Position numbers and translations under genes: made by a program. From Grammothele lineata (lineage: Eukaryota > Basidiomycota > Agaricomycetes > Polyporales > Polyporaceae), in assembly GCA_002150815.3 (NCBI GenBank), contig NDFF03000030.1, positions 124,001 to 188,000 of the forward strand: a stretch of DNA of 64,000 nt, given 5' to 3'. Shown piece after piece: positions 11,320 to 22,812 of this stretch. The notes beneath the pieces were generated by a model. That model did not search any database, had not been told where the DNA came from, and was given only the letters and a program-made list of their open reading frames with translations. Position 1 is the first letter of the stretch, and each line of letters starts with the position of its first letter.

Positions 11320-12367
11320 GGTCCCCTCTCGCGGATGTGCCTGTGCATGGTGCAGAGTGCCAGTGAAACTTCGGTGGGCACTGGGGCCGGCTTCTTCTGT
11401 GATTTGTGATTGGAAGGACTTCCATGCGGCCCGTCTCTCGCTCCTTGGTCCTGTTCTTGATGCTTTTAATGTTGTACAACTTCTCCCTCTCTCCCTCTGT
11501 ACGCATGGAAGGACTTTATGTGTAGTTTCGACAGTATGGTTGATGGTTGATGTTGATGTTGATGACGCTCACGACACCCGCACCCGGAGACTCTCGAGCC
11601 CGCGCCGCATGTTGTATATACCCACTCATTCTTATGACGTTTTGTGCGCGTGTAGTATTTCGTTGATTATGTGTTGTGTTTGTGTGTGGGTGTGCTCAGG
11701 GTTTGTTGGATGATGGAGGAGGCTGAGATGCGAAAAATTGTCATAATAACAGCACCGTGCCGAAGCGTTGCGTCTGTGCGGCGAAGGATGATTCAGTGTC
11801 TCGGAGAGTTGTGTATGCAAGTATTTCAACGCCGTCGTGAACCTCAGATCCCGACCGGACAACCCACTCGCTGACTCTTTCTCCACCGGGTCTTCGTAGA
11901 TCTTGATCTCAGACGATATCTGCGCTTTCCCTCAGGGGTCGTCGGTACACAAGGGGTTAACGGGCGCGTTCCCGGGTGGCCGTGCAGCCATCTCGAGTAC
12001 GCGTACGGCCGGCACTGCACTGCTTGCTCAGGTGGAACGTGAACGCGTGAACGTTAACGCTGACCGTACTGCGGGCTGGACATCGTCAGTGTTGTTTGGC
12101 CGAAGAAGCGATGTGTGCGCGTCGAATGGTTGCCAACTACTAGCGCGACGTTTGTGCGCTGGATGATGATAGTGGCCGACAACTTGAAATAGGCCGGCAG
12201 GACGCATACGCGTACGCCGTGTTGAGGCCGTCGTGGTCGATCGTTTGGGGATGCACCTCTAGTTGTAGAGGTATATAGGCAAGTTGCGTGAGCAGGTAGA
12301 ATGACAACTTCTAACTCGTAAATTCTCACTGCCCCTCTTCCACCCACACACATTTCAGTTCCACATC
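11320..12367. other. Ceramidase 3' flank and promoter of NmrA-like gene C
   Basis: No gene seen. Contains short GTTGAT/GATGTT repeats near 11535-11565, and the TATA box of gene C at the right end. Confidence 0.6.
12272..12277 (+). promoter_or_regulatory. TATA box of NmrA-like gene C
   Basis: TATATA in the context GAGGTATATAGGC, 91-96 bp upstream of the ATG at 12368. Confidence 0.6.
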
Positions 12368-13612
12368 ATGTGCAAAACCATCAGTACCATCCTCACTGGC
12401 ACCGGGGGGTCTGAAACCCAGCAGCCCCTCGTCCTCGTCGTCGGCGCGACCGGCGTCACAGGAGCTAGTGTCGTCCGGGGCCTCATCGATTCCAAAGCCT
12501 TCGTACGTACCCTAGCCTCTCGCCTCCGACCCTCCCCAAACACGCTCACGGGCGAACCGGACAGCGCGTCGCAGCTCTCATACGCCCCGCCTCCGCTCAG
12601 AAACCCTCAATCGCCTCCCTCCGCGCCTCCGGCGTCGAGATCCGCCTCGGGGAGCTCTCAGACCCCTTGGACGCGCTCAAGGCCGCGCTCGCGGGCGTCG
12701 ACGTCGTCATTTGCACAACGAGCGTGCAGAGCATCCCCGCGCAGGCGGGCTTGGTGCGCGCCGCGGCGGAGCTGGGGACCGTGAAGCGGTTCGTGCCGAG
12801 CGATTTTGGGACCCCGGGGGAGAAGGGGGTGAGGGTGTTGTATGATATGGTGCGTCCTTAGTACTACGCCTCCTTAGACTCGGGAGAGCTAGGACTGATG
12901 CACTGCGACGGGGGGCAGAAACTGGAAATACGCGAGCTCGTCGTGTCACTCGGCCTCCCGTACACGTTCATCGACGTGGGTTGGTGGATGCCGTCCTTCC
13001 TGCCCCTACCGACACGGAGCGCGCTCCCTGCAGAGTACAAGAGAATGTTTAACACGCGCTACGCTGGAGGGAAGCAGAAGAACCTGCTCACAGACGTGGA
13101 GAACGTCGGGAAGTGGGTCGCGCGGATCATCGCGGACACGCGGACCGTGAATAAGGCAGTCGTCATCTGGGAGGACGAGAGGAGCCAGGACGAGGCGTTC
13201 GAAATCTCCGCGAGCGTGCTTGGGGAGGAAGAGGGGAAGAAGCTTCAGGCTCAACGTGTGGAGGTCCGTCGCATCTTTTCTGTCTTCCGTGTGGCGTCTG
13301 AATCCCAAGGTTTCCGCTCTCTGTTGACAGATGAGTGCAGACGAGCTGCTCGCGATGCAAGGCGCCGCCCGTGCGGCTTTCGCTGCGGGGGACCCGACGC
13401 ATCCCGACCCTGCGCTGCAGATGCAGCTCGGCCTGTCCGAGTACATGCTCTCTCTGCACGTGCGCGGCGAGAACACACTTGCGAACGCAAAGAAGCTTGG
13501 GTACCTGGACGCGCGCGAGTTGTACCCGGACGTGCCCGCGAAGGGGCTGGAGGAGTTCGCGAGGGAGATGTACGCGCTGGAGGAGCCGGGTGCGATCCAT
13601 CTGAAGCATTAG
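12368..13612 (+). CDS. NmrA-like / isoflavone reductase-like protein C
   Basis: Four exons (12368-12502, 12565-12849, 12919-13263, 13331-13612) encode about 348 residues. The N-terminus is 15 residues longer than in D and E, then comes the nucleotide-binding motif VVGATGVTGASVV, a textbook NmrA/isoflavone-reductase glycine motif. Exon 2 (285 bp) ends with PSDFGTPGEKGVRV. Exon 3 carries GLPYTFIDVGWWMPSFLPLP and WVARIIADTRTVN. Exon 4 carries ENTLANAKKLGYLDAREL then YPDVP. All introns are phase 0 and at the same places as in B, D and E, so the five genes derive from local duplication. It probably binds NAD(P); the substrate or partner is unknown. Confidence 0.92.
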
Positions 13613-14505
13613 GTACTAGTGTAAGATTTCCAGGATGTACGAGGAGACTGGGGGTTTTTACTTGTGAGCTTGCAGAATGGAACAAATTGCTTGGAGGAGA
13701 ACGGTCATGGGGCCATGTAATCGGTGAAGCAGAGTCCCAGCGCTTACATTTGTCCTTACGTCAGCTTGGAGACCCCGAAGACTTGAGTTCTCACGGCTAT
13801 TCAAGCCTTCTATTTAGCATCAATGCGAAGCAACTGATGATAATGATTTCGAAATTGACTTCTTCTCTCCATCATCCTCTCTCTTGAAGCAGCTCATACT
13901 CTCGCTCCCAAGGCCGTGGTTATCTGTATATCATCTAAACAGTGGGCTAGTTGCTTCATCGCACCCACTTACGCATCCACTTATCCCTAGGTATTTGAAG
14001 CTGCACATGCCGCTCCCGGCACTTCAGACGTCGAAAGTTGGACTTCTTCCCCTCTAATCGCTCTATCTCCTGCGAAAACATCGGAACGCCAGACACGATA
14101 CCCAACACAAAGTCTCCGTTTGGTGAAGCGCGACCCCTTGGAATAATGAATCTGCCGGATTCGCCTTCCCCGCTGCGAACAAAGTTTCGCTCAAGTGACC
14201 TGTCCTAGAAGCTCCGGATGCCGTGAATCTGGCGTCGGCGTGGATAGTCTTTGGGTGAACTGAGCCGGACCGAGGTCACCTGTCTCGAGGATGCAACTCC
14301 GTCCCACTGCTTGAGCAGAGCGTATATATACCCAGGCACCTCATAGTCCTCCTATCCAGCCACCTGTCCCCCTTCACACAGCAAGGTCGCGTTGCAGTGA
14401 CTGGCCCATCTGGCTCAAGGTAAGCACCCCCTCCGATGTATGCTGCAGTATGTGTAGTTTGTTGACAATATGTCGTCATCATGACCTCCTTTCTGGCAGC
14501 CCAAC
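13613..14505. other. Intergenic region with MFS promoter and 5'UTR intron
   Basis: No coding gene. The right part contains the MFS gene's TATATATA and a likely 5'UTR intron at 14420-14499 (GTAAGC...TGGCAG) that ends a few bases before the ATG at 14506. Confidence 0.55.
14323..14330 (+). promoter_or_regulatory. TATA box of the MFS transporter gene
   Basis: TATATATA about 180 bp upstream of the ATG. After subtracting the inferred 80 bp 5'UTR intron the spacing is about 100 nt, like the neighbouring genes. Confidence 0.55.
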
Positions 14506-17212
14506 ATGTCATCTTCGCACTCGGACGAAAAGCATGATAAGGCCACCGACCATATCGATGATGTGCCCCGGGGCAAGAGCCCCAGCGTCGTGTCGAGCCA
14601 ACTCCCAGACGGAGAGCTCCTCGCCCCTGACGTGCGCCCAACGGCGGAACGACGGTTGGTGTGGACGCTGGACACGCGTCTTCTCCCCACTATCATCGTT
14701 ATTTTCATCATGAACTATATTGACGTGAGTTCACCCGCTCTCACGGGCATCCGCTCCGTTGCGTTATACACGCTCAACGGTGACACTGGCGCGCATACAG
14801 CGTGTCGCAGTGACGTCCGCTCGGCTCAAAGGGCTCACAGACGACCTCGGGCTATCTGGTGGGGAGCTCGCGTACGGTTCCGGATGCAATAATCGCTGAT
14901 CGGTCCCTTTCCAGACATCCAATACTCCACTGTTCTCGCTGTTCTCTATGCATCTTACGTCCCGGCGCAGATCCCGTCAAACATGGTGAGCATTTGCGGA
15001 CTCACTCCCACAGTATACGTCTCATATAGAGTCCTATAACTAGCTTCTGAATCGCATTTCGAGGCACGTGTCCTCCCCATACATGGTATTCGTCTAGCTT
15101 ATTGATCTGCATCCCTTCAGGCCGTCGTACTACATTCCAATCTGTGTCATGCTGTGGGGTATGACGAGTGCCCTCACTGGCGTAAGTCGTTGCGTAGTTA
15201 ATCCATTCAAGTATGTTGCTCACGACGCTGCTGCAGGTGACCAAAAATTATAGCGGCATCGTAGCGGCCCGGATCTTCGTGGGCGTTCCCGAGGTACTGT
15301 TTCTCTGGTTCCGACCGGAACATTCTGCCGACAGTCACACAGGCCGCCTTCTACCCCGGTGCGATGTACTTGCTCTCACGATGGTACACCCGTAAAGTAC
15401 GATTCAGTCCGCTTATTGTCCACCGAGACTCTTCTGACCCAGCGGACCAGGAACTCGCTTTTCGGTCGGCGATCCTCTACGGGGGTCTGCTGATTTCAAA
15501 CGCGTTCGGCAGTGTGAGCATCTCTCATTCAGTTTTCTCCAGCGTCTCGCAGGCTCTTCAACGTGACATGGCCCCTGATATCATGCCGCGCTAACCTCCT
15601 GCACGGCAGCTCATGGCGGCCGGTATCCTCTCACGGATGGAGGGCAAGTTAGGCATCCGGGCCTGGCGTTGGTGAGCTCCGTGCACAGATTCCACTCAAC
15701 TGGGATTCACCCTCATTTTTAGGCTGTTCTACATCGAGGTACGACTAAATTTGTGTTAACCCTCCTTTCGCGGGGTTCCGACGGGGCTGAAACCTGCTTC
15801 CAGGGTGCTATCACGATAGTTCTCGGGATTCTTGCCATGTGAGTGAGAGATATTATTTTTCGTTCGACCTCGCTAATAATTGCGAAAGCTTCCTTCTCCC
15901 TGACTACGTGGGCATTCGCTCATTTGCCACCTGTTTTCGTGACATTGACTGTCTTTCGCAGCCACACAACACGCGTTGGCTGAGTCCTGCTCAACGACGT
16001 CTGGCCCAAGTTCGATTGGCAGAAGATGCTGGAGAGGCCGACGTGGATGTTGCGACTGATTCGTACGTTTCATTGCATACTTTCCCATGCGGATTCAGTC
16101 CTGATCCTTCTTGTAGTGCGTTCAGTGGCCTCATTATGGCGTTGAAAGACCCCATGGTATCCATCTTTGCGGTCATGACGTGCTCTCAATTGCTCGGGCT
16201 TGGCTTTGTCAACTTCTTCCCGACGTGCGTACTGAGCATATTTGTTCCGTCAATGAGCACACCCAGAACTGACATGCTCCATCAGCATCGCTGGTACTCT
16301 AGGATTCTCCACGACCGTCACGCTGCTTGTAGCTGCGTATGCCCTACTGTCGTTGTTCCCGGAGGACGCCTTTGCTGATTGTTGTTTCAGACCGCCGTGG
16401 ATCTTCGCCACTCTGGTCTGCCTAGTCAACGCCTGGCACGCTGGTTTGTTGCTTCTTATTCCCCGTCGTGTAGTCCGCATGTTCACTCAACTGTCTGCTT
16501 AGATCGGTCCGGGGAGCGTTTCCTTCACATCTGTGTTCCATGGTGGGGTGTCATGGTCGGCTACATCATCGGCGTCAGCACGTTCTCGATCCCGGGTCGC
16601 TACATTGCCATGTTCCTCATGGCAAGTGGCTATGCAGGTGCGCCTACAGAAGCTCCATAACACGGCTGTGTAATGACGAACTGGTTGCGTTTACGTGTCC
16701 AGGCTTCGCTCTAACGCTCGTATGGGTCTCGAACGCCGTACCTCGTCCACCTGCGAAGCGCTCCGCCGCTATCGGCATCGTGAATGGTTTCGGGAACCTG
16801 GGAAACCTGTCAGTATCCGGCAACATCCCTGCGGTTCGATTCTGACGCCTGGGGCTGTATACATGTGCAGAATAAGCTCGTTCACGTGGAAGACTCAGTG
16901 GGCTCCAGACTATCACCAATCTATGTTCATTGGGTTGGGCGCGTTCGCGCTCGCTACTGCTCTTGCGCTAGGTACGTCTCTTGTTCACGCCGTTTCTAAT
17001 CCTATCTCGCACGCGATCTCTAACATGGCGTCCGTACGACAGTCATTCGATGGATCCTTGTTCAAAAGAACAAGCGGCTCGACCGCGAGGAAGAAGAAAT
17101 GGCAACGAGCACCGGCGCGAAGCGTAAACGTATCGAGGATGCGGCACGCCTCGAGGGCATCACGTTCGAAGAGGCTCTTAGGCGCAAGCGCGAGTTCAGA
17201 TACCTCACGTGA
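14506..17212 (+). CDS. MFS transporter, anion:cation symporter (allantoate permease-like) family
   Basis: Plasma-membrane major-facilitator transporter of the Dal5/Tna1-type ACS family, which imports small organic anions such as allantoate, nicotinate or tartrate. A charged N-terminal tail is followed by the first helix FIMNYID, then after splicing RVAVTSARLKGL, DIQYSTVLAVLYASYVPAQ, VTKNYSGIVAARIFVG, FYPGAMYLLSRWYTRKE, LLPDYPHNTRWLSPAQRR and the conserved loop WHADRSGERFLH. It ends with a basic cytosolic tail (RREFRYLT-like) at a TGA ending at 17212. More than ten short introns split the membrane helices. The substrate cannot be assigned. It lies between NmrA-like genes C and D and is convergent with D, 194 bp away. 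Confidence 0.9.
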
Positions 17213-17406
17213 GGATGTAGGTCGTGCGGTATGGTCGATCATCTAGGTGATGTAGGACGACACGGGGGAGACGAAGCGCGTGGGTTTATTGTACGAGTAC
17301 AGGCCGTGAAGGCTAACAGGACGATGGAGCGTATCATTTGTTTACAAGGCTATTCGAGGAGAGAGACTTCCCCTGGTAGGACTAGGCCACCGCTCATCTC
17401 AGGAAT

Positions 17407-18572
17407 TCACATCTGCAGGAAAAAGCCTCCAGGCTCCTCCATCGCGTACCACTCTGCTGCGAAGTCCTCCAACTTGCGCTGTGGGACATCCGGATACAGC
17501 TCGTGAGCGTCGAGATATCTGAGCTTTTTCGCGTTCGCGAGCGTGTTCTCCCCCAAGCCGTGCAGACTGATCATGTACTCCGCCATCGCGAGCTGCCCAT
17601 GCGCCATTGGGTTGTCCGATGGGGTCCCAGTGGCCGTTGCGCGCCACTGCGCCTGGAGCGCTTTGAGGTCTTCAAGCGTCGCCTGGATTGCAAAGACGAT
17701 CAACAAGCGCGCACGACACATCGTAGAGAAAAATGCGAACCTTCCCGCGTTCGCTCTCCATCGCGCGCGCGTCTGCTTCTCCCGCCGCCGCCGCCGCGAT
17801 CGCGAACGCCTCCGTCAGCGTTCTCTCATCCTCCCAGACGATAACCTTCTGCCCGAGTGTGCGCGGGTCGGCAATTATGCGTGCGACCCAGCGCCCGATG
17901 TGGCGATTGTCGGTGAGGAGGGTGGGCTGTGTGCCATCGCAATAGAGGGTGTTCGTGATCGCCTTGGCGGGCGCTGGAGCTGCGCTGCGCGGGGGGAGCG
18001 GGAGGAAGAGCTGCATCCACCAACCAATGTCGATGGAGGTATAGGGTACACCGAGGGACTGCAGGAACTCGCGTATCTCAAGTTTCTGCGTAGGACCGAT
18101 GGATTAGCAACACAACTGAGATAGGATCAGAACGGTGGGGCAGAAGCTCACAGCGTCGAAGAGGCGGCGCACACCCTTTTCGCCAGGGGTGCCGAACTCG
18201 CACGGCACGAAGCGCTTGACACCAACGTCCTTCGCAGCGCGGATGGTATCTTTCTGGTCAAGGATGGACCACGCGACGACTGCGCTGACGACTATATCGA
18301 CGCCAGAAAGGACGGTTTTCAGCTTCTCCACGCCGTCGGTGAGATCGCCCAAGCGTATATCGACGCCACGTTCCTGCAGCTTGACAGCTTGGGGTTTCGT
18401 TGCCGAAGCGGGGCGTACCATTGCTGCGACGCGCTGCGACGAATGTTAGTTGAAAGCAGGAGCTGAAAGGAAAGAATCGCACGAAGTTCTGAGAGTCAAT
18501 CAGAGCGTCGACAATGCTTCGGCCGGTGTTGCCCGTGGCGCCGATGACAAGAACTAGCTGCTTATCAGTCAT
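17407..18572 (-). CDS. NmrA-like / isoflavone reductase-like protein D
   Basis: Reverse-strand gene of four exons (18572-18483, 18433-18152, 18085-17741, 17682-17407), about 330 residues. The N-terminal motif is LVIGATGNTGRSIV. Exon 2 (282 bp) ends CEFGTPGEKGVRRLFDA. Exon 3 carries GVPYTSIDIGWWMQLFLPLP and WVARIIADPRTLGQ. Exon 4 carries ENTLANAKKLRYLDAHEL and YPDVP. The donor of intron 3 (GTTCGC) is weak but at the conserved position. A TATATATA lies about 86 bp upstream of the start. It is head-to-tail with paralogue E on the same strand and convergent with the MFS gene. Confidence 0.92.
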
Positions 18573-20144
18573 CGTGAAATTAGGATGGTTCTTCAAGAGA
18601 GGAAGACGCCTCGCAGTCAGAGGAGCTGAGTGGAGAACAGCAATAACGCAAGCCCGATATATATACGATCGAGCAGCGTCGTTAGTCAGCAACCGATATG
18701 GGCCGGGGGAGCTCCAGCTAGAACTTGAGAAGTGTGGTAGACTTCTACGCGGAGTTCTCGACGGCCATACGAGAACGCGTCAATCCTGTCAGTTTCGGCC
18801 GGCAGCGATAGTTGGATACTGCGAGCAACCGGGGTTTGAGCTCGGAGCGCTCCCCGAGTCAACGTACACAACCTGTCACTAAATTGCATCGCAATGCTCC
18901 GTTTCCCGCCTTGTAAGTTGAAGGCCATCAAACCGGCGGCCGAGGAGCCGTATGAAGAGGTGCAGATGATCGGTAGCGTTGGCTTGCTGGATTTTCTACT
19001 GGCACTCAGGCTATCTTCGATGTTGGTATGATTTTGCGAAGTCATAGTTGAGGTACAGTACTACGAAGTGTTTAGCAGCGCTACGTCAATACTCAGTGAG
19101 AAACCTTGCAATGCGATCCTATGCACGCACACGGGAACTCGCTGGAAGCTCTATGTCCGGTATCGGTATTGGCCGATATAGTCGGCATTCACGACCACTC
19201 GCACTCGGTAGTTATTGACCCCTGGTAAAGTATTAAGCCCGGGAGAAACGTTAGATGCGAGCGGATCTTCACCCAAGTCTAATACCTAGCTCGGAATGGA
19301 GATGGTCGAGTGTTGGGGACTCAATGAGACGCACTCGAGCGGTATCGCGTGAGTAGAAAGGGGCGCAGATGTTTCTCATTGGAATGAGTGGCATACTTGA
19401 AGTTGGATCTGGATGCTGTTGCCTCAGGCGTTGTACAGGACCAGATGTGGTGCGTCAAGATACGCAGAGGGTATACCTTGACTACGTTTCTTCATCTAAC
19501 ATACAGAACAGCACACATCCTGAGCGTGGGCTTGTTATAAGCGAATACTACGTCGAATGTGTCATAATCAGACATGGAAAGAGATCTCACCTTAATTAGC
19601 GTCGAAACGAATTCGAGCAAGATTCGAGATAGTACTGGTCTACTAGGACGATTCCAAGGCTGTGACGACCTTGCTTCTGGGAAATTAGATACGCCATATA
19701 ACGTTGCATTCAGGAGACGATAGAGTATTTAGGAGAGGCAAGTGTTGATGCGAGGCAAGGTATTGCCGGAGGCGTTCGTCATGCGCGGCAGTCGATGGTC
19801 GCTGGCAAGGCCGTTGGCCGTCGCTGGCAGCCTGGAGGCCCAAGGCTGCCGCAGTCAACTTGGCGCCACGACGAGCTCTCAACATTGATTTTCAAAATCA
19901 AAGGCGCATTTCCCGAGATTCCCGGCCAATATACGAGATGACGTCAGCATGCTATGCTCCGGGCCCCGGCGTCTCCGACGCGAACCTACGCGAATTCCGT
20001 CTCTGCCACTTGTCTGCCACCTTCTGATTATATCCTGCCAGCAATCATCATACCGACTGTTCAGCTTTATGGCCGTACTTCTAGGACAAGTGACATTTGC
20101 TTCCGTACTCGGTAGTATACAGATCGACATCTTATCTAAGATGT
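18573..20144. other. Intergenic stretch between NmrA-like genes D and E
   Basis: Beyond the gene D promoter, nothing I can support. A 119-codon reverse frame (18686-19045) has no recognisable domain or splice context. There is a short imperfect palindrome near 19884 (TTGATTTTCAAAATCAA). Confidence 0.5.
18658..18665 (-). promoter_or_regulatory. TATA box of NmrA-like gene D
   Basis: TATATATA, 86-93 bp upstream of the ATG at 18572 on the reverse strand. Confidence 0.6.
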
Positions 20145-21317
20145 CTAATCCTTCGACCTATAGGTTGCACCGGGGTCTGCCATCGTATAGAAGTCCTTTG
20201 CGAAATCCTCCAGCGTCCACTGTGGCATGTCGGGGTACAGCTCGCGGGCGTCGAGATACCCAAGCCGCTTCGCGTTCTCGAGCGTGTTCTCGCCGAGGAA
20301 ATGCATGCTCACCATGTACTCGGTCCACGACTGTCGGATGTGCGCATATCTATCCTTGGGGTCCTTCGCAAGCTGCTCGCGTACACTGGCTGTGATCGCT
20401 TGAAGTGCGTCAAGCGTCATCTGCGTACGAGATAAAGTAGTTAGTAGTGTGCTTCGCGGCGTGTCAGCGGGGTTGGGAGAGCTTACCTTCCCGCGAGCAG
20501 CTTTGAACGCTTCCCCTTCTTCCGACACGCGTTCCGCGATCTCGAACGCCTCAAGCAAGGTCCGCTCGTCTTCCCAGACCATCACGCTTTGGTTCAACGT
20601 GCGCGGGTCGCCGACAATGCGGGCGACCCACTTGCCGATGTGCCGCGTGTCGGTGACGAGATTGGGTGCGGTACCGTCGCCGAAGAGCGTGTTCCCCATC
20701 GCAGCCATCTCGGCGGGTACCCCAGCGCGGGTTGGAACGGGCTGGTAGAGCTGCATCCACCACCCGACGTCGATGAAGGTGTACGGTAAACCGAGAGACT
20801 TGATGAATTCCCGGATGGCGTGTTTCTATTTGAGCAGGATTTTGAGTCAGCGAGCACGCGTGTCACAAGCTCACTATGAAAACATACAGCGTCATGCAGA
20901 GCGCGCACGCCGGCTGCGCCCGGCGTTGCCCAGTCGCAAGGCACGAAACGGCCGACCCCCGCGGCTTTCGCAGCGAGGATTAGATCCTTCTGGTCGTCGA
21001 TGACGACGGCGTCCACCGCGCTGATGACTATGTCGACTCCCACGAGGATGGCAGTGAGTTTCTCGACGCCGTCGGCGAGGTCTCCCAACCGGATATCGAC
21101 ACCGGCCTCGCGAAGCTGCGCAATTTGGGGCTTCGATGCGGAAGAAGGGCGTATAAGAGCTGCGAGACGCTACAACGACCAGAGTGTCAGAGAGACTGGA
21201 TTATGGGAAGGGATACGGAGGACGAACGAAATTTCCGGATTCCAAGAGGCCTTGCATGATGCTCCCTCCGGTCGCGCCTCGCGCTCCGACAACAAGGATG
21301 AGAGGTTTCGTGGTCAT
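20145..21317 (-). CDS. NmrA-like / isoflavone reductase-like protein E
   Basis: Four exons on the reverse strand (21317-21228, 21169-20888, 20825-20487, 20420-20145), about 328 residues. The N-terminus reads LVVGARGATGGSIM, where an Arg replaces the usual Thr/Ser of the glycine motif but the GxxGxxG spacing is kept. Exon 2 (282 bp) contains RFVPCDWATPGAAG. Exon 3 contains LPYTFIDVGWWMQLYQP and WVARIVGDPRTLNQ. Exon 4 contains ENTLENAKRLGYLDAREL and YPDMP. A TATATA is 60 bp upstream of the ATG. Exon lengths equal those of D except for exon 3, which matches B, so E and D are close duplicates. Confidence 0.92.
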
Positions 21318-21376
21318 TCTGGTCTTGAATTGTGTAGGTGGATGTGGATGTAAATTGTACCTCGCGCACGGCGGGA

Positions 21377-21382
21377 TATATA
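21377..21382 (-). promoter_or_regulatory. TATA box of NmrA-like gene E
   Basis: TATATA about 60 bp upstream of the ATG at 21317 on the reverse strand. Confidence 0.55.
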
Positions 21383-21902
21383 CCTTCATCGACTCTTATT
21401 CATGTGCCGGCATCGGGACCACCCAACTTGCTGAATGAGCGTTTCAGTCTGTGGTCGACACTCCTTGATGGTTTCCCGGGATGCCGAGGACGGGAATCGT
21501 TTACGTCTAGCGCTCCGAGACCGGCGCATACAACGCACGACGTTCTTCATTGTGCTATGACGAAGTCTTGGTGGCATATCTGAAATCAAGAACCTCAGGC
21601 CCTCAAGAGGAACCCCAGCTAATAGTATTTGCAATCAATGATGTTCCTGTTGTCTATGTGCTATGTCCGACTCAGTGTCTGGAAGTGCTTAATCAGCCTG
21701 GGCGCTCGAGCAAAGTTCCGACGGCGGTTTTGATTTGACTCATGTGCGATGAACGTACTACGGATCGCGGTGTCAGTTGTAGCATATGTGAGTGTTCCGG
21801 TTATATTGAAGCTGTACAATCGTTAGGTACTAAGCGGAGGCCGTCGTACCGAGGTTTCTTCTTGACAGGAAACGATCCTTCAGAAGCCGTATCACTGTTG
21901 AT

Positions 21903-22450
21903 CTAGTGATACCATACGCTCGCATCTTCATCGTTCAAAAAGGCTCTGAGGTGTTTCTCCGGCAAGTGCCAGTGCACCTGCACATCACAGGCGTGCGTCT
22001 TGAGCCAAGACGGATGTAGGAAAAGTACAGCAAACTCACGAAGTGGTGATACTCCTTGGAATGCAGCATCCGCACGTCCAGCATCGCTCTAGCCGTCTTG
22101 CGAGACTCCTCCAGCTCCCATCCCGCGATGCGTCTCACATCGTCTAGTATCCCCAGAAGCACCGATACTCGAGCTTACTCCAGTCCTCCCCGCTCTCCTC
22201 TTGTCCGTCAGACCGCGGCGGAACGCTCAGCGTGACTGCAGCCTCGCGCGCAATCGACCCTGGGGTGGGGTAGTCCAGCCTGTCGTCTAGATTTAAAACT
22301 TGCTGAAGGTGCCTGTAGACAAAGCGAGGCGTTTAGACACATCTGAGATATGGAACAGAGAACGACGGTTGCTCCGAGTCCGTACCTCTGTGCCAGATGA
22401 TTTCGTGCACGATTACGACTACTCGGTCTGTCGTGCGGTCATCACATGTC
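21903..22450 (-). pseudogene. Decayed alpha/beta hydrolase paralogue
   Basis: A degenerate, internally deleted copy of the hydrolase gene immediately to the right. Remnants in order on the reverse strand: an exon-1 piece reading TDRVVVIVHEIIWHR (intact copy TTVVILHGYTWHG) with a GT donor; an exon-2 start reading FSKF followed by a stop; RLDYP; then directly PGSIAREAA of exon 3, so most of exon 2 and the GxSxG nucleophile region are deleted; GEDWSKLEYRCFWG followed by in-frame TAG and TGA codons where the intact gene has CAA and TGG; and the last exon PEKHLRAFLNDED. Intron positions match the intact gene, so it arose by DNA duplication, not retroposition. Confidence 0.8.
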
Positions 22451-22812
22451 GGACAGGTTGCTTAGAGGGAACAGAGTGACAAGTGAGGCGTTCTGCCGCT
22501 GACAGCCATGTTGTAGCTGGAATCGAGACTCGAGGACGTCAAGTTATGTATACGGAGTTTGGCGAACGTCGAGCCGTCGACACGAGCCGGAAAACTGCGC
22601 GCGGGCCTGTGTAAGCGCTCGTAACTCGGCCATGACGTCACGGCATGCACTGCACCGGAATCGTCGGGCGATAACTCCGACCTTCGCTTCGGTGACTGTC
22701 CAGTGTCCGATAGTCAATTTAGCACCACACGAAGTAGGAAGTCATCAACGTGTCAACTAAGACATTTCAGCCTAGCAAGTCAAACCAAGAAGCTCGCTAG
22801 TTTAAGTGCTAT

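Noticed and set aside
18686..19045. 119-codon reverse frame upstream of NmrA-like gene D
   Set aside because: Could be a small gene, but lacks any domain, signal peptide or splice support.
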